Origin: Candidatus Contendibacter sp.
Lineage (GTDB): Bacteria > Pseudomonadota > Gammaproteobacteria > Competibacterales > Competibacteraceae
NCBI GenBank assembly: GCA_029624675.1
Contig: JARSSP010000036.1
Coordinates: forward strand, 248,001-312,000
Direction of reading: 5' to 3'
DNA: 64,000 nt
Every line of letters starts with the position of its first letter. Positions within the stretch are counted from its first letter, which is position 1. Position numbers and translations under genes: made by a program. The notes beneath the pieces are model-generated. The model had not been told where the DNA came from. It ran no database searches and worked only from the letters and a program-made list of their open reading frames with translations. Shown here one piece after another: positions 7,746-20,372 of the stretch.

Positions 7746-10631
7746 ATGGAAAACGACAAGACCTTCATCGAGACCCAGTTCCCCGTCTCCAAGCTTTCGA
7801 AGGAAAGCTACAAGGAACGCAGCGCAAAGAACAGCCAAACCCTCACCGGCCTGGGTAAATGGTGGGGCCGCAAGCCGCTGATCATGGTGCGGGCCGCGAT
7901 TATTGGATTGTTGCTGCCGGCGACCCGTGACCCGAAGAAGGATCGGGACATCTTCCTCAAGATTCTAACCATGGACGCGGAAGGCTTGTGGCGGCGTAAG
8001 ACCAAGGCCATCGCGCTCAAGGACGTGTTCGAGAAGCTGACGCCAGCCGGGCGGGTACGCTGGTTCGACCTGGATTCGCCCAAACCCAAATTCCGGAAGG
8101 GCACCACCGCTGAGGAAAAGGAAGAGGTGCAGCGCCTCGTCTTCGACTGTCTGAGCTACGACGAGAAGCTCGCCTACTGCGACCGCCCGGAGCAGATCGA
8201 GGGACCTTCGGAGGCGGCCTGGCGGGAAATCAACGCCCATCTCGGAACCGACGCCCAAAGCTTGCCCGATCTGGTCCGCCAACTCGGCGAACGCCGCTTC
8301 GGCCATACGCCGCGAGTCGGGGATGCCTTCTGCGGCGGTGGCAGCGTTCCATTCGAGGCGGTGCGGATCGGTTGTGAAGCTTACGGCTCCGATCTCAACC
8401 CGGTCGCGGCCCTGCTGACGTGGGGCGCGTTGAACATCGTCGGCGGCGGCGCAGACATCGCGGAGCAGGTTCGCGCGGCGCAGCGGCGGGTGTATGAGGC
8501 CGTGGACCGCCAGATCATCGAGTGGGGGATCGAACACAACGAGCAGGGAGATCGAGCCGATGCGTATCTCTACTGCACCGAGACCCGCTGCCCGGAATGC
8601 GGCTGGTCCGTGCCGCTGGCCCCGTCCTGGGTGATTGGCGAGAAGACGCTCACGCTGGCCCGCCTCGTCCCCGACGAAGCGGCCAAGCGTTTTACCGTCG
8701 AAATCCAGCAGGGAACCACCCGAGCCGCCCTCGACCAGGCCCGCGCCGCCGGCACCGTCCGCGATTCGCGACTGGTCTGTCCCCACTGCGGCGAATCCAC
8801 GCCGATGACCGCCATTCGCGGCGACCGGCGCGGCCAGACCACCGAATACGGCTTGCGGCTGTGGGATAACGAGGATTTGGTACCGCAGCCGGACGACGTC
8901 TTTCAGGAACGGCTGTATTGCATCCGCTGGGTCCACACCTGGACCGACGACGAGAGAAAAACCCAGCGCGACCGGTATTACCGCGCCCCGGATGAGAACG
9001 ATTTCCGGCGCGAAGCCAGGGTGCTGGAGCTTTTACGAGAGCGATTCGCTGCATGGCAGGCGAAAGGTTATATCCCCAGTCGCCGGATCGAGCCGGGCGA
9101 TAAAACTGACGAGCCGATACGGACGCGCGGATGGACGCATTGGCATCATCTGTTTATGCCGAGGCAGTTGTTGACCTTGGGCCTTCTCGCATACCAAGTT
9201 GCCAGTAAACAACATGATCTTATTTGCGATGTTCCCATGCTTTTAGGTTTGTCTCGTTGTTATGACTACAACTCACGGCTTTGCCGTTGGCATCCCAGAT
9301 CAGTCGGCGATAAATCAGAACAGACATTTAGCAACCAAGCCCTCAATACCTTGTTCAATTACGCTGGTCGCGGAGTAAGTGCTCTCGACGATAGCTTCTT
9401 GATCAGCTTTCAGCCGAGCGAAAACCCTGGCATCGGGCAGGTGAGTGTTGGTGATGCACGGCAACTATCCACAGAATCAGATTTATGGGTGACAGATCCC
9501 CCCTACGCCGAAGCCATCAACTACCACGAACTCTCCGAATTCTTCCTCGCTTGGTACGAAAAACAACTGCCCAAGCTATTCCCCGACTGGTACGCCGACA
9601 GCAAGCGCGCCCTTGCCATCCGTGGCTCCGGCAAGGAGTTCCGCCAGGGCATGGTGGACGCCTACCGCAACCTCGCCGCCCATACGCCCGACAACGGGCT
9701 GCAAATCGTCATGTTCACCCATCAGGATGCGGGGGTCTGGGCCGACCTGGCGCTCATCCTCTGGGCCGCCGGGTTGCGGGTGACGGCGGCCTGGACCATC
9801 GCCACGGAAACTGAATCCGCGCTCAAGGAAGGCAACTACGTGCAGGGCACCGTGCTCATGGTGCTCCGCAAGCAGACCTCCCAGGACGTGGCGTTTCTCG
9901 ACGAAATCGTTCCCCAGGTGGAAATCGAAGTCGAACAGCAACTCCAGTCCATGCTGGCGCTGGACGACCGGGAAGACCCCAACTTCTCCGACGCCGACTA
10001 TCAACTTGCCGCCTACGCCGCCGCTCTGCGCGTCCTGACCCAGTACCAGGGCATCGAAGACATTGACGTGGCCTACGAACTGTCCCGCGAACGGAAGCGC
10101 GGAGAGGCGTCGCCCATCGCGCGGATCATCGAGAACGCGGTCAAGACCGCCAGCAACTTCCTCGTCCCCAGCGGCCTTGAAGCCCAATTGTGGAAGCGTC
10201 TCTCGCCGGAGGAAAAGCTCTACCTCAAATGCCTGGAGGTGGAATCCCACGGCGACTACCGCAGCGGCGTGTTCCAGGAATTCGCCCGGGGCTTCGGCGT
10301 GCGCGACTACACCTTCATGCTCCAAAGCGGCAAGGCCAACCAGACCCGCCTCAAGACCGCCACCGAATTCAAGCGCCGGGACTGGGGCACGGAAGGCTTC
10401 GGCTCCTCGCTGCTGCGCCACGCGCTGTTCGCCGTCTATCAGACCGCCGACCAGGACAACACCAAGGTCGGCCTCACCTACCTCAAGACCGAGCTTCGGG
10501 ACTACTGGGCGCAGCGCGAAAACTTGGTCGGGATGCTCGGCTTCCTCGCCAAGCTGCCGATCCCGCACTGGACGAAGGACGCGGAAGCGGCCCGGTTGCT
10601 GGCGGGCGCGGTTGAGAATGATCATGTTTAG
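7746..10631 (+). CDS. DUF1156-type DNA methyltransferase of the defence locus
   Basis: The 961-residue protein begins with the DUF1156 signature (GKWWGRKPL near residue 40). SAM-binding motif I is DAFCGGGSVPFEAV at about residue 192. Two CxxC pairs (CPECGW about 281, CPHCGES about 345) form a probable zinc ribbon. The catalytic motif DPPY is at about residue 583, as in N6-adenine or N4-cytosine methyltransferases. It probably modifies host DNA as the self mark. The ATG at 7746 is chosen over GTG 7737, which overlaps the preceding stop. Bases of about 9140-9490, between the zinc ribbon and DPPY, are distinctly AT-richer and suggest a recombined segment. The target sequence cannot be read from the DNA. 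Confidence 0.85.
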   Translation: MENDKTFIETQFPVSKLSKESYKERSAKNSQTLTGLGKWWGRKPLIMVRAAIIGLLLPATRDPKKDRDIFLKILTMDAEGLWRRKTKAIALKDVFEKLTPAGRVRWFDLDSPKPKFRKGTTAEEKEEVQRLVFDCLSYDEKLAYCDRPEQIEGPSEAAWREINAHLGTDAQSLPDLVRQLGERRFGHTPRVGDAFCGGGSVPFEAVRIGCEAYGSDLNPVAALLTWGALNIVGGGADIAEQVRAAQRRVYEAVDRQIIEWGIEHNEQGDRADAYLYCTETRCPECGWSVPLAPSWVIGEKTLTLARLVPDEAAKRFTVEIQQGTTRAALDQARAAGTVRDSRLVCPHCGESTPMTAIRGDRRGQTTEYGLRLWDNEDLVPQPDDVFQERLYCIRWVHTWTDDERKTQRDRYYRAPDENDFRREARVLELLRERFAAWQAKGYIPSRRIEPGDKTDEPIRTRGWTHWHHLFMPRQLLTLGLLAYQVASKQHDLICDVPMLLGLSRCYDYNSRLCRWHPRSVGDKSEQTFSNQALNTLFNYAGRGVSALDDSFLISFQPSENPGIGQVSVGDARQLSTESDLWVTDPPYAEAINYHELSEFFLAWYEKQLPKLFPDWYADSKRALAIRGSGKEFRQGMVDAYRNLAAHTPDNGLQIVMFTHQDAGVWADLALILWAAGLRVTAAWTIATETESALKEGNYVQGTVLMVLRKQTSQDVAFLDEIVPQVEIEVEQQLQSMLALDDREDPNFSDADYQLAAYAAALRVLTQYQGIEDIDVAYELSRERKRGEASPIARIIENAVKTASNFLVPSGLEAQLWKRLSPEEKLYLKCLEVESHGDYRSGVFQEFARGFGVRDYTFMLQSGKANQTRLKTATEFKRRDWGTEGFGSSLLRHALFAVYQTADQDNTKVGLTYLKTELRDYWAQRENLVGMLGFLAKLPIPHWTKDAEAARLLAGAVENDHV

Positions 10632-10682
10632 CAGAGGGTTGTCTGTGGCGACCTTGTCGTGAACCCTTCCCGGAGAATCTCG

Positions 10683-10937
10683 ATGAAGCAGACGATACAA
10701 ATCGATTGTCCAGCGGAAATTTTGCTGAACATTCACCTCAATGCCGAGGGTTTTGCGGAATATCTCAAACGTCAGGCCGCAATCAGCCTGTTTAAGGAAG
10801 GAAAATTATCATCGGGAACCGCCGCCGCCTGGTTGGAGATGCCACGCGCCGAATTCTTATATCTGGCGATGCAGGCTGGCGCAACGCTCCTTGATGATTC
10901 GACGGATGATTACAACCGTGAAACGGCATTATTATGA
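10683..10937 (+). CDS. UPF0175 family antitoxin-like protein (orphan)
   Basis: The 84-residue product (MKQTIQIDCPAEILLNIHLN and onward) has the UPF0175 pattern: a ligand-like N-terminal strand, then AAISLFKEGKLSSGTAAAWLEMPRAEFL, a helix-turn-helix-like region. These proteins are normally antitoxins paired with a downstream PIN-domain (DUF3368) toxin. Here an ATG overlaps its stop (ATGA at 10934-10937) and reads MIVRDSHTK before a TAA, so only a vestigial partner is present. It lies between the methyltransferase and the helicase. It could be a decayed toxin-antitoxin module or a regulator kept for the locus. The start at 10683 avoids a short upstream extension from 10659. Confidence 0.75.
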   Translation: MKQTIQIDCPAEILLNIHLNAEGFAEYLKRQAAISLFKEGKLSSGTAAAWLEMPRAEFLYLAMQAGATLLDDSTDDYNRETALL

Positions 10938-11064
10938 TCGTTCGTGATAGCCATACAAAATAACACGGGATTTTTATCATACTGGCCTGGTCAGGAAACT
11001 GGCGGCGACGGTAGGAGAATAAGGGATGGTTGGCCGAAAGCGACGAAACCGCAGCGAATAACTG

Positions 11065-13752
11065 ATGATCCATCGCTTCTCCTCCCGCCGCTGCCGCCTC
11101 GATCACAGCTTCCTCGCCGGGCGCCTGCGGGGCGCGCAACGCTACGACCGCATCGCCGGGTTTTTCTCCTCCTCCATCCTGGAAGTCGCCGGCGAAGAAC
11201 TGGAGTCGGTTGCCGGCCCGGTCCGGCTGGTCTGCAATTCGGGGCTGGACCCACGAGACGTTGAGATTGCCAAGAAAGCGGCGCAGGTCGCCCTGCGGCG
11301 GGAATGGTGCGCGTCAGCGCCGGAACTGCTTCCCGAACCGGCCAAGCCCCGCTTCCGGCGTCTCTACGAATTTCTCGCCAGCGGCAAGCTCCAGGTCAGG
11401 GTCATTCCCGACCAGAAATTCGGCCTGATCCACGGCAAGGCTGGCGTCATCACGCTGGCGGATGGCCGCCAGACCGCCTTCCTCGGCAGCGTCAACGAAT
11501 CCCTCACCGCCTGGCACCTGAACTACGAGCTGCTCTGGGAAGACGACTCCGAGGACGCCATTCGCTGGGTCCAGGAAGAATTCGATGCCCTGTGGGATTC
11601 GCCTTTTGCCGTCGAACTGTCCGATGCGGTGGTGCAGGACATCCAGCGGCTGGCCGAGCGGGTGGTCATTCCCGATCTGAGAGACTGGCGCCAGGAACCG
11701 GACCCCGCCGCCCCCATCATCGAAGCCCCGGTCTACCGCAAGGAAGTCGGCCTTTGGCAGCACCAGAAGCATTTCGTCAAACTGGCCTTCGACGCCCACA
11801 TCGGCCCGCACGGGGCGCGTTTCATCCTCGCCGACCAGGTCGGCCTCGGCAAGACCATCCAACTCGCCATGGCGGCCCAGTTGATGGCCCTGTCCGGCGA
11901 CCAACCGGTCTTGATCCTCGCCCCCAAGCCGCTGATCGGACAGTGGCAGAGCGAGTTGCAAACCCTGCTCGACATGCCGGCGGCGGTGTGGAACGGCAAA
12001 AACTGGGTGGACGAAAACCGGCTCGAATACCCGAGTACCGGTCCCGAGTCGATCCGGAAATGCCCCCGCCGGGTCGGCATCGTTTCCACCGGCCTGATCA
12101 TCGCCGGCTCCGAGATTCGGGACTGGCTGGTCAACCTGAACTACGAATGCGTGATTCTCGACGAGGCCCATCGCGCCCGGCGGCGTAATCTCGGACCGGG
12201 CAAGGAGTACGATCCCGCCGAACCCAACCATTTGCTGCGCTTCCTATGGGAAATCTCCCCCCGCGCGCACAGCCTGCTGCTCGCGACGGCCACCCCGGTC
12301 CAGCTTCACCCCATCGAAGCCTGGGATTTGCTGGACGCCCTGGCGCGGGGTTCGGACGCGGTCCTCGGGGGTTACGGCAGCCCGTGGCGCAAGCCGCGCC
12401 AGGCTTTGGAATTGCTGCTCGGCGAGGCGCCGCTTCCGACCGAAGAAATCGATCTGTGGAGCTGGATGCGTAATCCGCTACCGCCCGCGTCCGAGGGGCC
12501 GGATTACCGCGCCCTACGGCGCTCCCTGGGGATGTCGGATCAGGATTGCCTGGCGCCCGGCGGCAGCTTCGACCGGTTGCGCCCGCCGGACCGGGCCAGA
12601 ATCCGCCGCGTCTTTCCCCGATTCATGGAACAGTCGAACCCGTTCATCCGTCACATCGTCCTGCGCACCCGCGAATACCTGGAGACCACGCTCGATCCCG
12701 AGACTGGCGAACCTTTCCTGAAGTCGGTGCGGGTCCAACTGCACGGGGAACGCGGCGAGGACGCCATCGCGCTGCCCCCGTTTCTGGAAGACGCCTACCA
12801 CCATGCCGAGACGTTCTGCCGCCTGCTCGCCCAGCGCGCCAACGGGGGTTTCTTCCGAACGCTGCTGCTGCGCCGCGTGGGCAGCACCATGGAGGCCGGC
12901 CGCAAGACCGTGGAGAAAATGCTCTCGGAATGGACCACCCTCGATGACGACGAAGACGATGAGGAGACTCTGAGCCAGCTTCGGACTCTGACACCCGAGG
13001 AGCGGGTGGTGCTGGAGCGATTCCTCAAGGCACTCGAAGCGAACCAGGAACGCGATCCCAAGTACCACATCGTCCGCAAGCTGTTGCTCGATCACGGCTG
13101 GCGCGAACGGGGGTGCATCATCTTCAGCCAGTACTTCGACTCTGTCATCTGGCTGGCGGAACAACTCACCGAGGAGATGCCCGACGAAGAGATCGGTGTC
13201 TACGCCGGGGAACAGCGGTCGGGAATCATGCGCCAAGGCGTCGTCACCCGGACGGCGCGGGACGTGCTCAAGGAGCGGGTCCGAACCGGGGAAATCCGCG
13301 TCCTCGTCGGCACCGATGCCGCCTCGGAAGGACTCAACCTCCAGCGGCTCGGGACGCTCATCAACCTCGACCTGCCGTGGAACCCCTCCCGGCTGGAGCA
13401 GCGCAAGGGCCGCATCCAGCGCATCGGCCAACTCCGCGACACCGTGGACATTTACAACCTGCGCTACGCCAGGTCGGTGGAAGACCGCGTCCATGACCTG
13501 TTGTCCGAACGACTGGAAAACCTCGCCACGCTGTTTGGCCAGATTCCCGATATTCTGGAAGACGTGTGGATCGACCTCGCCCTCGGCGAGATTGAACAGG
13601 CCAGGAAAACCATCGCTGCCGTGCCCCGGAAACATCCCTTCCAAATCCGCTATCACCACGTCCAGAAAGTAGATTGGGAAAGTTGCGCCCGCGTGCTCGA
13701 TGCCGAGGAACGAAAGCGATGTCTATCGGTGGGTTGGGTGAAAATCCGATAA
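11065..13752 (+). CDS. Fused PLD-type nuclease and SNF2-family helicase of the defence locus
   Basis: An 895-residue protein with two parts. The N-terminal quarter is phospholipase-D-like: IHGKAG at about residue 121 followed by GSVNES gives the HxK(x)nN/S pattern of a PLD half-site, probably a nuclease acting as a dimer. The rest is an SF2/SNF2 helicase core: GLGKT at about 257, DEAH at about 364, LLATATP, then in the second lobe TDAASEGLNLQ at about 749 and GRIQRIGQ at about 783. It should translocate on double-stranded DNA and could deliver or trigger the nuclease. It is the last gene of the locus and is separated from UPF0175 by 127 bases. The PLD activity assignment is less certain than the helicase. 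Confidence 0.86.
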   Translation: MIHRFSSRRCRLDHSFLAGRLRGAQRYDRIAGFFSSSILEVAGEELESVAGPVRLVCNSGLDPRDVEIAKKAAQVALRREWCASAPELLPEPAKPRFRRLYEFLASGKLQVRVIPDQKFGLIHGKAGVITLADGRQTAFLGSVNESLTAWHLNYELLWEDDSEDAIRWVQEEFDALWDSPFAVELSDAVVQDIQRLAERVVIPDLRDWRQEPDPAAPIIEAPVYRKEVGLWQHQKHFVKLAFDAHIGPHGARFILADQVGLGKTIQLAMAAQLMALSGDQPVLILAPKPLIGQWQSELQTLLDMPAAVWNGKNWVDENRLEYPSTGPESIRKCPRRVGIVSTGLIIAGSEIRDWLVNLNYECVILDEAHRARRRNLGPGKEYDPAEPNHLLRFLWEISPRAHSLLLATATPVQLHPIEAWDLLDALARGSDAVLGGYGSPWRKPRQALELLLGEAPLPTEEIDLWSWMRNPLPPASEGPDYRALRRSLGMSDQDCLAPGGSFDRLRPPDRARIRRVFPRFMEQSNPFIRHIVLRTREYLETTLDPETGEPFLKSVRVQLHGERGEDAIALPPFLEDAYHHAETFCRLLAQRANGGFFRTLLLRRVGSTMEAGRKTVEKMLSEWTTLDDDEDDEETLSQLRTLTPEERVVLERFLKALEANQERDPKYHIVRKLLLDHGWRERGCIIFSQYFDSVIWLAEQLTEEMPDEEIGVYAGEQRSGIMRQGVVTRTARDVLKERVRTGEIRVLVGTDAASEGLNLQRLGTLINLDLPWNPSRLEQRKGRIQRIGQLRDTVDIYNLRYARSVEDRVHDLLSERLENLATLFGQIPDILEDVWIDLALGEIEQARKTIAAVPRKHPFQIRYHHVQKVDWESCARVLDAEERKRCLSVGWVKIR

Positions 13753-13787
13753 TTCAGGAGTAACCGTTCGGTAAGCGTTCATTCCTT

Positions 13788-13885
13788 CCCCCAACTCCCT
13801 CCCAAAAGGGGAGGGGGAACCAAGCAACCGGTTGTTTCGTAAGGCTCCCTCCCCCCTTGTGGGGGAGGGCTGGGGGGAGGGGGGT
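13788..13885. repeat. REP-like C-run/G-run palindromes
   Basis: Two adjacent imperfect palindromes, each a run of CT/C residues followed by AAAA or TTGT and a run of G/A residues (for example CCCTCCC-AAAA-GGGGAGGG), lie between the helicase stop and the convergent glgP stop. The same pattern recurs in four other spacers of the window, near 22905, 28180-28478, 35540 and 44543. They can form hairpins and may end transcription from both sides, but no T-run is present. Confidence 0.65.
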
Positions 13886-13905
13886 ATGAACGGCCGCGAT
13901 GACGA

Positions 13906-16416
<2,511 letters not shown>

Positions 16417-16522
16417 GGCGTGTAAGGTCCGTAATGAAGTGCTTGTCGGAAATGCTCGGTGCGCCGAATCGAGCCGGCTTGAAAAGGCTTGGTGGTTCCA
16501 GCCACAAACCGCACGCTAGGGT

Positions 16523-16607
16523 TGGTTGTTGTATTGTTGGTCCCGAACGTCCTAACAACCATAGCCGGGCTGTTTCCAAATGCAAGCCGCCGGCGGGAAG
16601 CCGGCGG
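16523..16607. repeat. Two intergenic inverted repeats between glgP and a small gene
   Basis: Arms TGGTTGTT (16523-16530) and AACAACCA (16554-16561) are perfect complements with a 23-base loop. A second hairpin has arms CCGCCGGC (16587-16594) and GCCGGCGG (16600-16607) with loop GGGAA. The second lies about 35 bases beyond the stop of the minus-strand gene at 16643 and could end its transcript, although it has no T-run on that strand. Confidence 0.45.
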
Positions 16608-16642
16608 TGGGGTGGAAGCGAAATCCTTGACGAGGCGAGGTG

Positions 16643-16960
16643 CTAGTCCAGGCAGCGGGCAGCCTGTTCGCGGGTATAAAAGCAGCCCTGATAGATAAAG
16701 CCAGCGATGACGCTAGCTTTGATCGCCGTGATATGGCCGCCGTGGTCGCGCCCTTGAACCAGGTGATCGGGCAGGCCATCCAGCGCGTGAAAGGGCGCGG
16801 GGCGGCCATCGGCCCAGCAGGAGCAGTAGATAACGCCGGTTTCCCGATCCAGGAAGCCGGGAGTGAACCCGTAGCACTGATTTTCCGCGCTGACGCCGCC
16901 CGTGCCCGCGAACAATTGGTTGTCAGCCTCCAACATTTCAGAGGTAAGCATCCGCGCCAT
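16643..16960 (-). CDS. Small conserved-looking hypothetical protein
   Basis: A 105-residue protein with no transmembrane segment or signal. It has a glycine-rich region with YGFTPGF and YCSCW and a C-terminal motif KASVIAGFIYQGCFYTREQAARCL, which looks like a real small domain. I do not recognise the family. The ATG at 16960 is preferred because GAGGG lies about 7 bases upstream; a TTG at 16987 is an alternative. Protein-like composition and an AT-rich upstream region support a real gene. Confidence 0.55.
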   Translation of the reverse strand: MARMLTSEMLEADNQLFAGTGGVSAENQCYGFTPGFLDRETGVIYCSCWADGRPAPFHALDGLPDHLVQGRDHGGHITAIKASVIAGFIYQGCFYTREQAARCLD

Positions 16961-16987
16961 AACGATGCCCTCGCATGGGTGAATCAA

Positions 16988-17169
16988 GTCGACCTGAAAC
17001 CGCCCCTCCTTAAAGCTGTATCATTTAAACAACTCTTTGTTGGAGGGAAATAGATTGTTGTATTTTAGTCTAGAAGGTTTCAGTCAAACAAACAACTGAA
17101 AAGTTGTCATTTGGTCGTCGCCGCGCGCCATGATTCACCCGTGTCATCAAAAGCAGGGAACCGTATCGC
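16988..17169. promoter_or_regulatory. AT-rich divergent intergenic region
   Basis: This 182-base spacer separates the minus-strand hypothetical gene from the plus-strand glycosyltransferase. It is much richer in A and T than its surroundings, particularly 17020-17110, and should hold promoters for both genes. Inverted arms CCCTCC (about 17004) and GGAGGG (about 17042) are present. No single -35/-10 pair is convincing enough to assign. Confidence 0.35.
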
Positions 17170-18258
17170 ATGTCCATGATGCCTCATCTGTACGTTGCCT
17201 TGTCCGGGCACGGTTTCGGTCATCTGGCGCAGGTGGCGCCAGTGTTGAACCAATGGCGTCGCCGATGGCCGACGGCGCGATTGACCCTCCAAAGCGTGTT
17301 GCCGGAGGCGGTTTTACGCGAGCGTATCGCCGGTGCGTTCGGGTGGGTAAACGGCGCGGCCGATTTTGGCATGGTGATGGTGGATGCCCTGGACGTCGAC
17401 ATCGCCGCCAGTCTGGCGGCGTATCGGGCCTTTCACGCCGAATGGGACGCGCGACTGATCTGGCAGGAGAGCGTGTTGCGGGAGGCGGCGCCGAGTCTGG
17501 TGCTGGCCGACATTCCCTACCTGAGTTTGGCGGCGGCGGCCCGGCTGGACATCCCCACGCTGGCGCTGTGTTCGCTGAACTGGGCCGATATTCTGGCCGG
17601 CTACTGCCCGGACGCGCCCGATCTGGCTGGATTGCGCGCGCCGATGCTGGCCGCTTATCGCGGCGCCGTGGCCTTCCTGCGCCCGGCGCCGTCCATGCCG
17701 ATGCCGGAGCTGCCGAATGTTCGATCCATCGGTCCCATCGCCGCCCTGGGTCGGGACCGAAGGATGGAGATCAACCGCCGGCTCGGCCTGGGTGGCAATG
17801 AAACGCTGGTGTTGATGGGACTGGGTGGCGTGGCCATGCGCCCGCCGCTGGAAGCCTGGCCGGAATGGCCGGGGGTGCGCTGGCTGACCCCGCCGGATTG
17901 GAACGTGGCGCGGCCCGACATGGCGAGCTGGGCGGCGCTGGACGATTGCGGGATGCTGGATTTGATCCGCTCGTGCGATGTGCTGTTCACCAAGCCGGGC
18001 TATGGCGCGTTCACCGAGGCGGCCTGCAACGGGACGCGGGTGCTTTACGTCGAGCGCGACGACTGGCCGGAGGAACCGTGGTTGAGTGATTGGTTACTGA
18101 AATATGGGAACGGAGTCAAAATCAACCGTCGGCAACTGGCGCGCGGCGAGTTGGCGGAGTCGTTGCGGGAGTTGCTGGTCCAGCCCGCCAAGCCGCCGGT
18201 GGCGCCGACCGGCGTGGACGAGGCCGCTGAGTGGCTGGATCGGCTGCTGAAATTATGA
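17170..18258 (+). CDS. GT-B fold glycosyltransferase-like protein
   Basis: The 362-residue protein starts with a GT-B nucleotide-fold pattern (LYVALSGHGFGHLAQVAPVL), in which GHGFGH resembles the glycine-rich N-terminal loop of MurG/UGT-type enzymes. The C-terminal half has SCDVLFTKPGYGAFTEAACNGTRVLYV, the donor-binding region typical of UDP-sugar transferases. There is no signal peptide, so it is cytosolic. Neither acceptor nor donor can be inferred, and the neighbours give no pathway. The start at 17170 has CAGGGAA upstream; ATG 17176 is an alternative. Confidence 0.7.
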   Translation: MSMMPHLYVALSGHGFGHLAQVAPVLNQWRRRWPTARLTLQSVLPEAVLRERIAGAFGWVNGAADFGMVMVDALDVDIAASLAAYRAFHAEWDARLIWQESVLREAAPSLVLADIPYLSLAAAARLDIPTLALCSLNWADILAGYCPDAPDLAGLRAPMLAAYRGAVAFLRPAPSMPMPELPNVRSIGPIAALGRDRRMEINRRLGLGGNETLVLMGLGGVAMRPPLEAWPEWPGVRWLTPPDWNVARPDMASWAALDDCGMLDLIRSCDVLFTKPGYGAFTEAACNGTRVLYVERDDWPEEPWLSDWLLKYGNGVKINRRQLARGELAESLRELLVQPAKPPVAPTGVDEAAEWLDRLLKL

Positions 18259-18292
18259 AGGCGGTTTTTTAGAGGCGGTTTTCAATCCAAGG

Positions 18293-19313
18293 TTGTTGCC
18301 CTGTTTTACCGTGCGATCCGCTGTCCTCACAGCTGTCGCTCGGTTCCATCGCAGCACCCCTCCAGTTGCTCATGCCGACGAGGATCGCATCGCCCATGTC
18401 GGCGGGCGGATTATCCTGGATGGTAGCGTTTCTAGCGATGCCGACAGCGACCCTTTGATTTTCCGGTGGCGGTGGATCGAACGTCCAGCGACCAGCACCG
18501 CCGCGTTGTCCGATCCCAGCGCGATCCAACCCCGGTTCACTCTTGATGCGTCCGGTAATTACCGTATCGAATTGGTCGGCAACGATAGCCATGAAGACAG
18601 CGCCCCAAATACGGTCATCGTCAGCACGATCAACAGTCCGCCGGTGGCCAAGGCCGGCCCGGAGCGCGCCGCCGTAGTGGGGACGACGGTCCTGTTGGAC
18701 AGCTCCGCCTTGACCAAGGCCGACGGCGACCCCTTGAGCTATCACTGGTTCTTCGCAAACAGATACCCAGGCCGCTTTCGCCGTGGCGGGCATCCACACC
18801 CTGCGCCTGATCACCCACGACGGCGAGCGAAACGCCTTTGCCACCGTTACCGTCACGGTCAATCCCGAGAGTGCCCCACTGCCGCCCGACCCAGCTACCG
18901 TCGCCCCGCCGCTCGACCCGACGATGGTGACCAGCTTGCAAGTGGAAACCGAGTTTCTGTACACCGACGCCAACCCGATCCAGACCGGGGTCGCGGCCGG
19001 GACCATCGATCCAAAGCGCGTCGCGGTGATTTGGGGCGAGGCAGGGCTAACGCATGTCGAACGGCACTGTTTTGGACGAGGCGCCACCGTCGGGCCCGCG
19101 CTGGACGCGTTTGATGAGGGGCATGGCCAACTAGTCCGCCGAAGGGTCTTCGCCGATCCTCGGGCCGCCTCGCTGGAGACGCTCAAAGATTGGCCAAAAC
19201 TCAAGACGGTGCTAGCGGTCGAGGCGATTCGCAGCGTCGACGGCAGCAACAAAGTCGAGGCCGAAATTCGTTGGGGGCAACATACTTCAGCATCCCTAAA
19301 CTTGGAATTCTAA
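18293..19313 (+). pseudogene. Frameshifted and truncated PKD-repeat protein
   Basis: Two reading frames join into one coherent protein. The first, up to about 18752, has a K319L/PKD-like repeat (GGRIILDGSVSSDADSDPL, FRWRWIERP, NYRIELVGNDSHEDSAPN) and the start of a second (AKAGPERAAVVGTTVLLDSS, DGDPLSYHWF). The second frame resumes with TDTQAAFAVAGIHTLRLITHDGERNAFATVTVTVN. A one-base shift at about 18750-18756 (TTCTT) separates them. There is no signal peptide or good start codon, so the 5' end also appears lost. PKD domains normally belong to exported surface proteins. A sequencing error could explain the shift but not the missing N-terminus. Confidence 0.7.
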
Positions 19314-20306
<993 letters not shown>

Positions 20307-20372
20307 CCAATTGTTTTTCATTAAACTATCCAATTCAAAACCGGCAACGCCACCGATGGAGAACTCCCTAAA

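Noticed and set aside
3383-13752. Classification as BREX or DISARM
   Set aside because: No PglZ, BrxC/L, DrmA or DrmB-like protein is visible. The component set fits the DUF499/DUF1156 type instead.
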